DNA of 64,000 nt from Muribaculum intestinale (GTDB taxonomy: Bacteria; Bacteroidota; Bacteroidia; Bacteroidales; Muribaculaceae): contig NZ_CP021421.1 of the NCBI RefSeq assembly GCF_002201515.1, positions 2,604,001 through 2,668,000 on the forward strand, written 5' to 3'. Position 1 is the first letter of the stretch, and each line of letters starts with the position of its first letter. This document shows positions 36,409 through 45,470 of the stretch, one piece after another. The position numbers and the translations under genes are program-made. The notes under the pieces are model-generated. The model was not told the origin of the DNA. It did not search any database and worked only from the letters and a program-made list of their open reading frames with translations.

Positions 36409-37185
36409 TCAGTCCTCCCATGTGAGTTGGTTGATATTGAATACGGGTCCTTCAGTGCATACGCATACGTTGCCCTTTACCGTGGGTTCAACGCAGCACA
36501 GACATGCACCGAGGCCACATGCCATCATATTCTCGAGTGACACCTCGCAGTCGGCTCCGATGCGTCGTGCTTCACGTGCGATGGCTTTCATCATAGGAAG
36601 CGGGCCGCAGCAATATATGCGATCCCATTTTTCAGACAGCGCGCTGTTGGTTGTCACTATGCCGTGTTCGCCGGCGGATCCGTCATCGGTCGAGATGTGC
36701 AGTTTGCCGATTTTTTCGAACTCTTCAATTTGCAGCAGGTCGTTTTTCGATCTTGCGCCGAGCAGAAATTCCGGATTCATTCCGAGGCGCTTCAGCTCAC
36801 GTCCGAAATACAACATAGGTGCGACGCCTACGCCTCCTCCTGAGAGCAGGATTCGTTGGCCGGGAGCCGGAATGGTAAATCCATTTCCAAGCGGGAGTAC
36901 AAGATTCAATAGTTCTCCGGGGCGTTTGGAAATCATGGTGGCAGTGCCATCGCCGGCGCGGCGTACAAGCAGCCAGAGAGTACCGTTTTCACGGTCAACA
37001 TTGTTGACTGAGATAGGGCGTCGCAGGAATGTGCCCGCAGAGTTGTCGACAGCGACTTCTACAAACTGGCCCGGAAGTATCTCTTCAGGAAGAGTGGCAT
37101 TGACAGGGCGCAGTACCAATAGAGAATATAGAGCGTGGATATGGCGGTTTTCCACAATCTCGAAATCGATGATATGCTTTTTCAT
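36409..37185 (-). CDS. pyrK: Dihydroorotate dehydrogenase B electron-transfer subunit
   Basis: PyrK carries FAD and a 2Fe-2S cluster and passes electrons from PyrD to NAD. The 258-residue protein has a ferredoxin-reductase fold ([10 protein letters not shown] for flavin, [20 protein letters not shown] for NAD) and a C-terminal cluster site with cysteines in [15 protein letters not shown] and [10 protein letters not shown]. It is first in the pyrK-pyrD operon; its stop lies five bases before the pyrD ATG. A -7 box is at 37209-37216. Confidence 0.94.
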   Translation of the reverse strand: MKKHIIDFEIVENRHIHALYSLLVLRPVNATLPEEILPGQFVEVAVDNSAGTFLRRPISVNNVDRENGTLWLLVRRAGDGTATMISKRPGELLNLVLPLGNGFTIPAPGQRILLSGGGVGVAPMLYFGRELKRLGMNPEFLLGARSKNDLLQIEEFEKIGKLHISTDDGSAGEHGIVTTNSALSEKWDRIYCCGPLPMMKAIAREARRIGADCEVSLENMMACGLGACLCCVEPTVKGNVCVCTEGPVFNINQLTWED

Positions 37186-37208
37186 TTTCTATCAGGACAA
37201 TTATTCCA

Positions 37209-37216
37209 CAAATTTA
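37209..37216 (-). promoter_or_regulatory. Putative -7 box of pyrK-pyrD
   Basis: TAAATTTG on the minus strand, giving a leader of about 20 bases before the pyrK ATG. Confidence 0.5.
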
Positions 37217-37393
37217 GTCAATCTCATAAAAAATGCAAAATATAAATAGGTATACGCTTATCTTTGAGGTATATTTGCTAAATTCGCAGTGAAGTCAAAG
37301 CGGCTTATGGCATATTTATTTTTTAATATGCTTTTAACTGCCGGTCATTGTCGGTGCAGACATAAATATTGCAAATAAGAATATAATCATCAT

Positions 37394-37603
37394 ATGATAC
37401 CTTTGCTATTTGGAAATATCGGTGCTACGGAAGCCTTAGTCATCCTGCTTGTCGTGCTTTTGCTTTTCGGCGGCAAGAAAATACCGGAACTCATGCATGG
37501 TATAGGCAAAGGGGTGGCCGGCTTCAGAAAGGGAATCAAGGAGATAGAAAATGAGATAAAAACCACCCCTGCTCCCGATTCAGAAAAAGACAATAATGCC
37601 TGA
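37394..37603 (+). CDS. tatA: Sec-independent translocase subunit TatA
   Basis: TatA forms the pore-side component of twin-arginine export. The 69-residue protein has a short N-terminal membrane helix ([21 protein letters not shown]) with the conserved FG hinge, an amphipathic helix ([18 protein letters not shown]) and a short polar tail. It overlaps tatC by eight bases, so the two are translationally coupled. No separate tatB is present, as is usual in Bacteroidota. Confidence 0.94.
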   Translation: MIPLLFGNIGATEALVILLVVLLLFGGKKIPELMHGIGKGVAGFRKGIKEIENEIKTTPAPDSEKDNNA

Positions 37604-38399
37604 GGCCGATAATGCCATAGGTAAGGAGGCAACTTTCTGGGATCATCTTGAAGAACTCAGAGGTGTGGCTGTGCGCGGAGTTGCAATCACAGCCGTGATT
37701 GCTGTCGGCCTTTTTGCAGTTATGCCCAAGCTGTTTGCCGAGGTTGTAATGGCACCGTGCGAGGGCGATTTCTATCTTTATCGTATTTTTACATATCTTA
37801 CAGCCGAGTTTCCGATACTTTCGCCATTTTCTTCTGAAGGATGGCATGTGAGTGTTGTCAATATAAATCTTGCCTCCCAGTTTTTCATACACATGCAGTT
37901 GTCTCTTCTTGGTGCGGTTGTGGTGTCTGTGCCGGTGTGGCTTTGTCTGTTGTGGAATTTTATAAGCCCGGGGTTATACACGAGTGAACGGCGTCATGGC
38001 TCAAAGGCTTTGTGGCTTGGCGGGGTGCTGTTTTATATCGGGATGGCTGTAGGGTATTTTGTAGTATTTCCTTTGACGCTGCGTTTTCTTGCCGATTATC
38101 AGCTAAGTCCGGATGTGTCCAACCAGATAAGTCTTGACTCGTATATAGACAATTTTCTCGGTATGCTATTCGCCATGGGGCTTGTCGGAGAGATTCCGGT
38201 TGTGTGCGCCCTGCTCGGACGGATAGGCGTGCTTTCTCGTAGAACTTTCAGCAAATATCGTCGTCATGCTATAGTGGTGCTTCTTGTTGTAGCAGCGATT
38301 ATAACTCCTACGGGAGACCCGTTTACATTGAGTGTGGTGTTTGTCCCTTTGTTCATGTTGTGGGAACTCGGAGGGCGTTTGATTCCGAGAGATAAATAA
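37596..38399 (+). CDS. tatC: Sec-independent translocase subunit TatC
   Basis: TatC recognises twin-arginine signal peptides. The 267-residue protein has the N-terminal signature [10 protein letters not shown], then about six membrane helices ([105 protein letters not shown]). [12 protein letters not shown] is the conserved cytoplasmic loop. It is coupled to tatA. Confidence 0.95.
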   Translation: MPEADNAIGKEATFWDHLEELRGVAVRGVAITAVIAVGLFAVMPKLFAEVVMAPCEGDFYLYRIFTYLTAEFPILSPFSSEGWHVSVVNINLASQFFIHMQLSLLGAVVVSVPVWLCLLWNFISPGLYTSERRHGSKALWLGGVLFYIGMAVGYFVVFPLTLRFLADYQLSPDVSNQISLDSYIDNFLGMLFAMGLVGEIPVVCALLGRIGVLSRRTFSKYRRHAIVVLLVVAAIITPTGDPFTLSVVFVPLFMLWELGGRLIPRDK

Positions 38400-38548
38400 T
38401 GTTAAAATAGAATATCGGCCATAACTCTTTATTCCGTAGGACATTCTAATATTAGAAGTATGTCTGCCGGGATTGCTCGTGACAATTAATAATGAATGTA
38501 TGCGGGCATTCCTAATCGTGCGGCATATATTTTGATGAACTCACTGTT

Positions 38549-40012
38549 ATGGCTGATTCTTCTACAAAAAAGACTGTCGGGACTTCCTTCCCGTCACAAA
38601 ATAATTCTCAAGTGAATGACGGAACTGTAAATCTTGAGAATATGCCGTTGTGCGGCGGTCAGATATGGGTACTTATAGTGGCGTCGATGGGGCAGTTTAT
38701 CGGGCAGGGACTGGCTACACTCGTAGGCATTATAATACCGATGATTGAGTTGATGGCACATCCCGAGCTTCCTGCGATTGTACAAGGTGTCCTTGGATGT
38801 GTGGCTTTATGCGGGCGTACGCTCGGAACTGTATTGTTCGGGCGCATGAGCGACCGATGGGGATACCTTACGGTAGCCCGTGTGTGTCCGTTGCTTATGA
38901 TTGTGGCGTCGCTTATCGCATATTTCTGGCATCCGGTATGGCTGTTGTGTATATGTCTGTTCGTTATGGGATTGAGTGTCGGAGGTGAATATAGCATAGA
39001 TTCAGACTACATATCTGAAATCATGCCTAAAAAATGGGAATTTTTCATGGTAGGAGCAGCCAAGGCCTCGGCATCGGTGGGAAGCGTTGTTGTGGCTGCA
39101 TTATGCTACTTCATAATCCGGGGATGGACTATCGCCGCATCGTGGCCCAATCTGTTGTTTATAATGACGGGGATTGCCGGTGTGATATTGCTTATGAGAA
39201 TTCATTTTGCGGAGTCGCCCGGATGGCTTATGTCGCATGGCCGCACCCGGGATGCGGAAAAAGCTGTACATTATCTGCTTGGCAAAGACGTATATATGCC
39301 TGTGCCTCCGCAACAGGCCGCAACAGAGGGTCAGCCGTCAGACTCGATGTGGACATTTATGCGGAAGAATGTACGCAAAATTCTATTTACAGGAGTGCCA
39401 TGGGCATGTGAGGGGCTGGGGGTATACGGGATTGGAATCTTTATCCCGATTCTCATCATGTCGCTTGGCATCGACTACGTGTCGCCTACAGCTCCGCGTA
39501 TGGCACATATTGTAAATTCAGTCGAGATTACGATATTGCTCAGTGTATTTATGACTGTAGGGTTTGGTATGGGGCTTGCTGTGGTAAGGAGGTATTATCA
39601 TGTGTCGATGCAGACTTATGGCTTCATCGGCAGTGCTGCCGGCCTTGGAGTCATGCTTGCAGCCTATCAGTTGCATTGGCCTGCGTGGATATCAATAACC
39701 GGATTTGTGTTGTTTGAGTTGTTTCTGAATGCCGGTCCACATCTTATTACCTTCATACTCCCTTCGCAGGTTTATCCGGTAATCGACCGAGGGAGCGGTG
39801 TGGGCTTATCGGCAGCAATCGGAAAATTCGGCGCTGTGCTTGGCGCGTTCTTTATTCCGGTGATGCTAAAGCACTGGGGGTGCGGTGCTGTAATAGCGGT
39901 GTCGGTTGTCGTGATGTTGCTCGGAGCGCTTGTAACAGGGATATTGGGGCCGAAAGTATTGCCTGAGAGCCATATTGACGATGATGTTACAGATGTGGCC
40001 CGGCATTCGTAG
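38549..40012 (+). CDS. MFS transporter
   Basis: The 487-residue protein has about twelve hydrophobic helices and the MFS loop motif GRMSDRWGYLTVARV between helices 2 and 3, with a second hallmark AESPGWLMSHGRTRDAEKA before the central loop. This pattern resembles the sugar porter and metabolite:proton symporter branches. The central loop (residues about 250-275) is Pro/Gln-rich. The substrate cannot be deduced. It is a single gene; a GGCCCGG / CCGGGCC hairpin (39996-40022) overlaps its end and lies before the convergent murF-alr gene. Confidence 0.85.
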   Translation: MADSSTKKTVGTSFPSQNNSQVNDGTVNLENMPLCGGQIWVLIVASMGQFIGQGLATLVGIIIPMIELMAHPELPAIVQGVLGCVALCGRTLGTVLFGRMSDRWGYLTVARVCPLLMIVASLIAYFWHPVWLLCICLFVMGLSVGGEYSIDSDYISEIMPKKWEFFMVGAAKASASVGSVVVAALCYFIIRGWTIAASWPNLLFIMTGIAGVILLMRIHFAESPGWLMSHGRTRDAEKAVHYLLGKDVYMPVPPQQAATEGQPSDSMWTFMRKNVRKILFTGVPWACEGLGVYGIGIFIPILIMSLGIDYVSPTAPRMAHIVNSVEITILLSVFMTVGFGMGLAVVRRYYHVSMQTYGFIGSAAGLGVMLAAYQLHWPAWISITGFVLFELFLNAGPHLITFILPSQVYPVIDRGSGVGLSAAIGKFGAVLGAFFIPVMLKHWGCGAVIAVSVVVMLLGALVTGILGPKVLPESHIDDDVTDVARHS

Positions 40013-40062
40013 AAATACCGGGCCATGCTCGGGAAAATAGTGGTGTGATATGTTTTACCAGA

Positions 40063-42555
40063 TTATTCGCGGAAGTAAATTCTCTTTACGCGTGATGATA
40101 CGGAACTCAGCACCTCATAAGGGATAGTGCCCAGTTTGTCGGCGATATCCGCTACGTTTATATTATGGCCGAATATCTCGACTCGGTCGCCTACTTCACA
40201 CCGCGCATCGGTGACGTCGACCATGCATATGTCCATACAGATGTTGCCTATAATCGGACATAGCGAGCCGTTGACCCATACGGATGAATGTCCGCATCCA
40301 AGAGCCCGGCGAAGTCCGTCGGCATATCCGATTGGTATGGTGGCTATACGGGAATCGCGTGTAAGCACTCCTTTTCGGCCATAGCCCACAGTAGTTCCGG
40401 CGCTCCAGTTCTTGATTGATATCACTACTGTGTATAGCGAACTTACCGGTTGCAGGTCGTTCTGGCTCCCGTCGCTGAGGGTGGGAATTCCGTAGAGGCA
40501 TATCCCAAGGCGTACCATGTCGTATTGATACTGTGGAAAGCGTGTTATGCCTGTGGAGTTAAGGATATGGCGCAACATGCCGGGAAACGCATCTTTCATG
40601 CGCGAGCTGCAACGCTCAAACATAGTAAACTGCTCCATTGTGTAGTCGTCCATGTCGGGGCAGTCGGCTGCAGCCAGATGGGAGAATACTGAGCGCGGTG
40701 TGACAATGTCCTGTGACTTTAATTCCGATATGAGCTGATCTATGTCAGATTCAATGAATCCGAGGCGATGCATGCCTGTGTCGAGTTTTATATGTATCGG
40801 GAAATCTTTGACACCGTACCGGCGTCCCTCTTCGATGATTTCATGCAGGAGGTCGAATGAGTAGACTTCCGGTTCAAGCATGTGGCTGAACAATGTGTGG
40901 TAATTAGTAACTTTAGGGTTCAGTACCATTATCGGCATCGTTATGCCGGAATTACGCAAATCCATGGCTTCATCGGCGACAGCCACGGCAAGATATGCCG
41001 CGCCCTGGTTTTGGAGAGTCTTGGCGAGTTCATAGCTTCCGGCACCGTATCCCGATGCTTTTACCATGGCAACAATTCCTGTCGAGGGCTTCAGTTGTGC
41101 TCTGAAAATATTGAAGTTATGTACCATGGCATCCAGGTCGACTTCAAGAACAGTCTCGTGCTGCCGGGCTTCGAGCATTTCGGTTATTTGCTCGGTGTTG
41201 TGATTTTCAGCACCCTTGACAAGTATGAGTGAATGGCCGAAATCGGTAGGCGTTTCGGCGGCCATAAAATCGGCCACGCTTGTATAGAATCGTGAGTTTC
41301 CTGAAGGAAATATGCAGGCGTGGCGTGTTATCTCCTCTCCGATTCCGATAATCCGGTCAATACCGTATTTTACAAGCAGTAGTGAGATATTCTTATACAT
41401 GTGCTCTACGTCATCCGTGCCGACCGTCTCCATGTCAGGCAGTATCACCGTGGTGTGTTGTCCAGATGTGCGCCGTCTGTTCATGAAGTCGAGCGCAGAC
41501 ATTAGTGACGGGTAGTCGGCTGCATAATGGTCGGTTATGAGGATGCAGTTGTTTACCCCTTCGATGACATTCAGGCGTGTGTCAATATTAGGTATTGATG
41601 TGAATCGTTCGCTTAGTTCCGACGGATTCATGCCCATTGCTATGAGAGTGCCTATTGCCAGAGAGGCATTGTCGAGAGCAGCTTCGGAGGTAAACGGAAT
41701 TTTGATGTTTCCGTTCAGATGAAAATGATGCGCGTCGAAATGAATGTCGGCACAGGATTCCGCCCTGTTGATTGTGCAATGAATTTTTATGTCGGCATTG
41801 TTGTCGCCAAGCCGGCTCACGGTGATGCTGCGCTCGGGCTGAATCGCGCATGCTGCTCTTTGGGCGAGCAGTGGATCATCGACAGAATATACGACTTTCT
41901 GGCATGCTGAGAATAGTTTGATTTTTTCATCGCACTTGTCGCTGCGCGATGCGAAGCCATCGGCATGCTCGATGCCGACATTCGTGATTACGCCGATTGT
42001 GGGTGCAATCATGTCGCGCAGAGCGTCCATTTCACCTTTTTCGGAAATGCCGGCTTCGAAAATGCCGAGCTCCGCATCGGGAGTGATTTCCCATAGAGAA
42101 AGTGGGACTCCAATCTGACTGTTATAGGAACGCGGAGAGCGCACGGTATGAATCGAGGAAGAAAGCAGGTGGTGGAGCCATTCTTTCAATGTTGTCTTGC
42201 CTCTGCTGCCTGTTATGCCTATGACCGGCAGTGAAGGGAACTTTCCGCGATGGATGCGTGCGAGCTGCTGTAATGCTGCGCGTACATCCGGTACCACAAA
42301 GAAGTTGGCATCTGTATAGCATGCATCGGCTGTGTCCGGGCGGCGGCGTACAACGAAATTACGTACACCACGGCGGTATAGTTCAGCCACATACCGGTGG
42401 CCGTCGCCCGACGGGGTAGTAAGTGCAAAGAATAGCGTACGCTCCGGATATGTCAGGGAGCGAGAATCAGTAAGTAGTACGTCGATTAGAGCATCGGGAT
42501 ATATAGGAGTCGCCACATTCAATATGTCGGCTATCCGGAGTGCGGAATATTGCAT
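40063..42555 (-). CDS. Bifunctional MurF ligase / alanine racemase
   Basis: The 830-residue fusion combines two cell-wall steps. The N-terminal half (1-450) is MurF: it has GITGSRGKTTLKEWLHHLL for ATP, SPRSYNSQIGVPLSLWE and a GIEHADGF region, and adds D-Ala-D-Ala to the UDP-MurNAc-tripeptide. The C-terminal half (about 465-830) is alanine racemase: MVKASGYGAGSYELAK holds the PLP lysine, KLDTGMHRLGF follows, and VGYGRKGVLTRDSRIATIPIGYADG holds the second catalytic region. The fusion is typical of Bacteroidota. The start at 42555 is chosen because a -7 box (42616-42623) overlaps the earlier ATG at 42618. Confidence 0.94.
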   Translation of the reverse strand: MQYSALRIADILNVATPIYPDALIDVLLTDSRSLTYPERTLFFALTTPSGDGHRYVAELYRRGVRNFVVRRRPDTADACYTDANFFVVPDVRAALQQLARIHRGKFPSLPVIGITGSRGKTTLKEWLHHLLSSSIHTVRSPRSYNSQIGVPLSLWEITPDAELGIFEAGISEKGEMDALRDMIAPTIGVITNVGIEHADGFASRSDKCDEKIKLFSACQKVVYSVDDPLLAQRAACAIQPERSITVSRLGDNNADIKIHCTINRAESCADIHFDAHHFHLNGNIKIPFTSEAALDNASLAIGTLIAMGMNPSELSERFTSIPNIDTRLNVIEGVNNCILITDHYAADYPSLMSALDFMNRRRTSGQHTTVILPDMETVGTDDVEHMYKNISLLLVKYGIDRIIGIGEEITRHACIFPSGNSRFYTSVADFMAAETPTDFGHSLILVKGAENHNTEQITEMLEARQHETVLEVDLDAMVHNFNIFRAQLKPSTGIVAMVKASGYGAGSYELAKTLQNQGAAYLAVAVADEAMDLRNSGITMPIMVLNPKVTNYHTLFSHMLEPEVYSFDLLHEIIEEGRRYGVKDFPIHIKLDTGMHRLGFIESDIDQLISELKSQDIVTPRSVFSHLAAADCPDMDDYTMEQFTMFERCSSRMKDAFPGMLRHILNSTGITRFPQYQYDMVRLGICLYGIPTLSDGSQNDLQPVSSLYTVVISIKNWSAGTTVGYGRKGVLTRDSRIATIPIGYADGLRRALGCGHSSVWVNGSLCPIIGNICMDICMVDVTDARCEVGDRVEIFGHNINVADIADKLGTIPYEVLSSVSSRVKRIYFRE

Positions 42556-42615
42556 GATTAATTTCGATTGTGCCGTATGATTTATATCGGTTGGGCGGGA
42601 GAGAAATTGGCAGAG

Positions 42616-42623
42616 CAAAATTA
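42616..42623 (-). promoter_or_regulatory. Putative -7 box of murF-alr
   Basis: TAATTTTG on the minus strand; the transcription start near 42612 gives a leader of about 57 bases. Confidence 0.5.
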
Positions 42624-42738
42624 CTTAAAATTATAATAGGCGTTATACGGATGCAATAAAATTATTGGATACATTATCTGAACCGGGTAGTATATCTCAG
42701 TCTGACTCTTATGTGTACTGTTGTTAATGAATGAATAT

Positions 42739-42798
42739 ACCCGTAATGCGTCGACTATAAAGCCGTATTTATGGCTTTGATGCCGACGCATTACGGGT
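42739..42798 (-). terminator. Terminator hairpin after the PepSY-like gene
   Basis: A 15 bp perfect stem ACCCGTAATGCGTCG / CGACGCATTACGGGT (42739-42753, 42784-42798) encloses a second hairpin AAAGCC / GGCTTT. It lies between the PepSY-like gene and murF-alr, both on the minus strand. The T run on the minus-strand side is weak. Confidence 0.65.
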
Positions 42799-42820
42799 TT
42801 AGTCCCGGTTGCTTCATGTG

Positions 42821-43267
42821 TTAATCGTCGTAACGCAGGAAGTTGCCCTCTTTATCAAACCTGATATCAATGCCGTTTGATAATTCGATGTCCCATCCAT
42901 TCCGTTTGCGTTCAAGGCTTACAATGTGTTGCCCTTTGTGGGACGAGGTTATGTAGCGGGCGATGGAGGCTGGTACAAGCCCCTTGGGAACGGATTTGGA
43001 CTGAGATGTCTCAATTTCCTTTAGATTGCCTTGACGGTCAAAGGATATCTCAGTGCCGTCGGTGAGAACTACGTCATACTCGTCGATATGACCGAGAGTC
43101 TTGTCAACTTTTATGAGGCTTACATTGGCCTTGAAGTTTTTGCCGATAAGTTCTTGTGCGACAGTGGGGAGTATGGATACATCGCGAGAGAAACTGTCGG
43201 AAGCCGATGCCGAGAATACTCCGGCCATCATTATGGCCATTCCCATTATAATACGTTTTAATTTCAT
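42821..43267 (-). CDS. Secreted PepSY-like domain protein
   Basis: The 148-residue protein has a signal peptide (MKLKRIIMGMAIMMAGVFSASA) and two similar halves of the PepSY-like type seen in Bacteroides periplasmic proteins: EYDVVLTDGTEISFDRQGNLKEI and GWDIELSNGIDIRFDKEGNFLRY. The role is unknown; such domains are thought to bind or inhibit peptidases or sense ligands. It lies 20 bases after the DUF488 gene and may share its transcript. Confidence 0.8.
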   Translation of the reverse strand: MKLKRIIMGMAIMMAGVFSASASDSFSRDVSILPTVAQELIGKNFKANVSLIKVDKTLGHIDEYDVVLTDGTEISFDRQGNLKEIETSQSKSVPKGLVPASIARYITSSHKGQHIVSLERKRNGWDIELSNGIDIRFDKEGNFLRYDD

Positions 43268-43287
43268 AATTTTGAAATTTAGGTGTG

Positions 43288-43653
43288 TTATTCGATTTTC
43301 TTGTGCAGATATTCGGCAAGTACAGTAGCGTTGTTGTGCTCGGTGTCGTGGCTGCTGTAAAGTAGCGTGACATGCTGATGCCGACGTATCTGAGTTGTTA
43401 AATCTTCTATCGCTGGGTTTGTCTGCAATTCAGACATATATTTCCGTGCAAAATCCGGCCATCGGTTCTGCGGGTCAGCATGAAACCATTCGCGAAGTTC
43501 TGCTGACGGGGCTATGTCCTTAGCCCAGTAATCGTAGTGGAACTTTGCTTTGCTTTCACCCCTTGGCCATAGCCGGTCGACATATATCCGCCATCCGTCG
43601 TCATACGAACCCGACGGGTTGGTATATACACGCTGTAGCTTTATGTCTGTCAT
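43288..43653 (-). CDS. DUF488 family protein
   Basis: The 121-residue protein has the DUF488 marks VDRLWPRGESK near residue 26, DYWAKDIAPSAELREWFHADP and a C-terminal VTLLYSSHDTEHNNA. Proteins of this small cytoplasmic family have no settled function. It lies between trxB and the PepSY-like gene on the minus strand. The trxB terminator upstream suggests it has its own promoter. Confidence 0.88.
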   Translation of the reverse strand: MTDIKLQRVYTNPSGSYDDGWRIYVDRLWPRGESKAKFHYDYWAKDIAPSAELREWFHADPQNRWPDFARKYMSELQTNPAIEDLTTQIRRHQHVTLLYSSHDTEHNNATVLAEYLHKKIE

Positions 43654-43730
43654 AATATTGTTTTAAATCATAACGCAGTATCGCCGGGTAAAGTTCTGAA
43701 TCCTGTGTGTGAATTCTCATTTGCATGAGC

Positions 43731-43765
43731 AAAAAAAATCGCCATGACTAACGCCACGGCGATTT
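43731..43765 (-). terminator. Terminator after trxB
   Basis: On the minus strand AAATCGCC pairs with GGCGATTT (43758-43765 with 43736-43743) and is followed by a run of eight T. Confidence 0.85.
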
Positions 43766-43836
43766 CGCTGTTATAGAGGGCTAGAGGGCGTTTTATAGTG
43801 TCAGGCCAAGCCTGATGTTTCTTTTTTGACTTCGTA

Positions 43837-44778
43837 CTATTGAGGCTGCTCCATAAGGAAATGTTCTGCATCAAGCGCGGCCTTGCATCCGGAGGCGGAC
43901 GCTACAATTGCCTGCTGGTAATTTGGGTCTGCGACATCGCCGGCTGCAAATACACCCGGCACGCTGGTTGCCTGTGTGTTTCCTTCAATCTTTATGTATC
44001 CCTGTTCGTCAAGCGCTATCTGGGTCTTGAATATATCGGTATTCGGTTTGTGTCCGATTGCCAGGAAGAATCCGTCGATGTCGATGTCGAATTTTTGCTC
44101 TCGGTCGGTACCGGCGTATTCAATCAGATGTGCTCCTTCGACGAATTCTTTTCCAAACAGACCGAGTGTCTGGGTGTTGAATAGAATCGTGATGTTCTCC
44201 TTGTCAAGGACGCGCTTCTGCATTACTTTCGAGGCGCGAAGGTAATCTTTTCGTACAATAAGATATACCTTTTTTGCAAGGCCACTCAGATAATATGCCT
44301 CTTCGCATGCGGTGTCGCCGCCACCTACGACTGCGACAGTACGGCCGCGATAGAAAAATCCGTCGCATGTAGCACATGCCGATACGCCAAGGCCGGAGTA
44401 TCGCACTTCGTCCTCCAGACCAAGATACCTGGCTGAAGCGCCGGTAGCAATGATGACTGTGTAGGCCTGGATTTCAGTACCGTCATCGGCAGTAGCGTGG
44501 AACGGCCGTGACGAAAAGTCTACTTTGGATATTACTCCTGTGCGTATGTCAGCCTCAAAACGTGCGGCCTGCTTTCTTAAATCCTCCATGAGCTGTGCAC
44601 CCATTACTCCATCAGGGTAGCCGGGGAAGTTTTCTACTTCGGAAGTTGTAGTAAGCTGTCCTCCCGGTTGCAGACCTTCATATATTATTGGTGCCATGTT
44701 GGCGCGGGCTGCATATATGGCTGCGGTATAACCTGCCGGCCCCGAGCCGATGATAAGACATTTTGTTGTATCGCTCAT
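43837..44778 (-). CDS. trxB: Thioredoxin-disulfide reductase
   Basis: TrxB uses NADPH and FAD to reduce thioredoxin. The 313-residue protein has IIGSGPAGYTAAIYAARA, PGGQLTTTSEVENFPGYPDG, the redox motif CATCDG (Cys-Ala-Thr-Cys), VVGGGDTACEEAYYLSGL and GVFAAGDVADPNYQQAIVA. It is the last gene of the ftsK-lolA-trxB run, 38 bases after lolA, and is followed by a clear terminator. Confidence 0.96.
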   Translation of the reverse strand: MSDTTKCLIIGSGPAGYTAAIYAARANMAPIIYEGLQPGGQLTTTSEVENFPGYPDGVMGAQLMEDLRKQAARFEADIRTGVISKVDFSSRPFHATADDGTEIQAYTVIIATGASARYLGLEDEVRYSGLGVSACATCDGFFYRGRTVAVVGGGDTACEEAYYLSGLAKKVYLIVRKDYLRASKVMQKRVLDKENITILFNTQTLGLFGKEFVEGAHLIEYAGTDREQKFDIDIDGFFLAIGHKPNTDIFKTQIALDEQGYIKIEGNTQATSVPGVFAAGDVADPNYQQAIVASASGCKAALDAEHFLMEQPQ

Positions 44779-44816
44779 TGTTGTTTTTTTGAATCGTGGT
44801 TATGAATTGTTATATC

Positions 44817-45470
44817 TTAGCGTAAATCAATCAGGGTGTATCCCGGATAATTGCTCTTATTGAAAACAAAGGTCGATGCCGGATGGTTTGTGGTAAGGTT
44901 GATGTTGTCGGTGTTAAGCGTTACCGTCTGTCCTGAGTCAAGGGTCAGTACTATACGCGAAGGAAGAAATGTTTTTTTGTCAACATCAATCATAGCGCTT
45001 GTAAACGCTAAGCGCTGTGATACTTTGGGGGTGATATGTAATGCGTAGTCCTTGTCGGTGCCTTTCATTTGTCTTGGAGTGGCGGCATTAAGCAGGGATG
45101 ATATTATTATCATCGGATTGATTTGCGCGAGTTCTTCCGGCATTGGTTCCGATATGTTTACTTCTTTGGTTGAGCTGTCGAGCGACCATAGAGTGCGCCC
45201 GTCGTACCATATGCTCGCGTTAGGTAGTGTGAGAAAAAACTTGTCACCCGACATTTTCAATGTCCCTTTTGCTGTATGACCGTTTGCTGTCATCGAAAAT
45301 GATGCAGTTATACAACGGGCCTTTCCGATTTTTGAGGTAGTGCGTTCCAGAATTTGGTGTGCGTTCGGAGCCCCGGACGGCGAAGCGGCCACTGCAGATG
45401 CAGAGAATAGCGCCATAGCTGCAATTGCTATAGACAATATGCGTGATTTGTAATGTTTCAGTTTCATCAT
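44817..45470 (-). CDS. lolA: LolA-like outer-membrane lipoprotein carrier
   Basis: The 217-residue protein has a signal peptide (KSRILSIAIAAMALFSASAVA) and the LolA-like beta fold pattern: ILERTTSKIGKARCITASFSM, GTLKMSGDKFFLTLPNASIWYDGRTLWSL, and a terminal VFNKSNYPGYTLIDLR. LolA carries lipoproteins across the periplasm. The start ATG overlaps the ftsK stop (ATGA), so the two are coupled; ftsK-lolA is a frequent pair. Confidence 0.88.
   Translation of the reverse strand: MMKLKHYKSRILSIAIAAMALFSASAVAASPSGAPNAHQILERTTSKIGKARCITASFSMTANGHTAKGTLKMSGDKFFLTLPNASIWYDGRTLWSLDSSTKEVNISEPMPEELAQINPMIIISSLLNAATPRQMKGTDKDYALHITPKVSQRLAFTSAMIDVDKKTFLPSRIVLTLDSGQTVTLNTDNINLTTNHPASTFVFNKSNYPGYTLIDLR

Noticed and set aside
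39996-40022. GGCCCGG / CCGGGCC hairpin after the MFS gene as a terminator
   Set aside because: There is no T run on the plus-strand side, and it overlaps the coding end; not strong enough to list.
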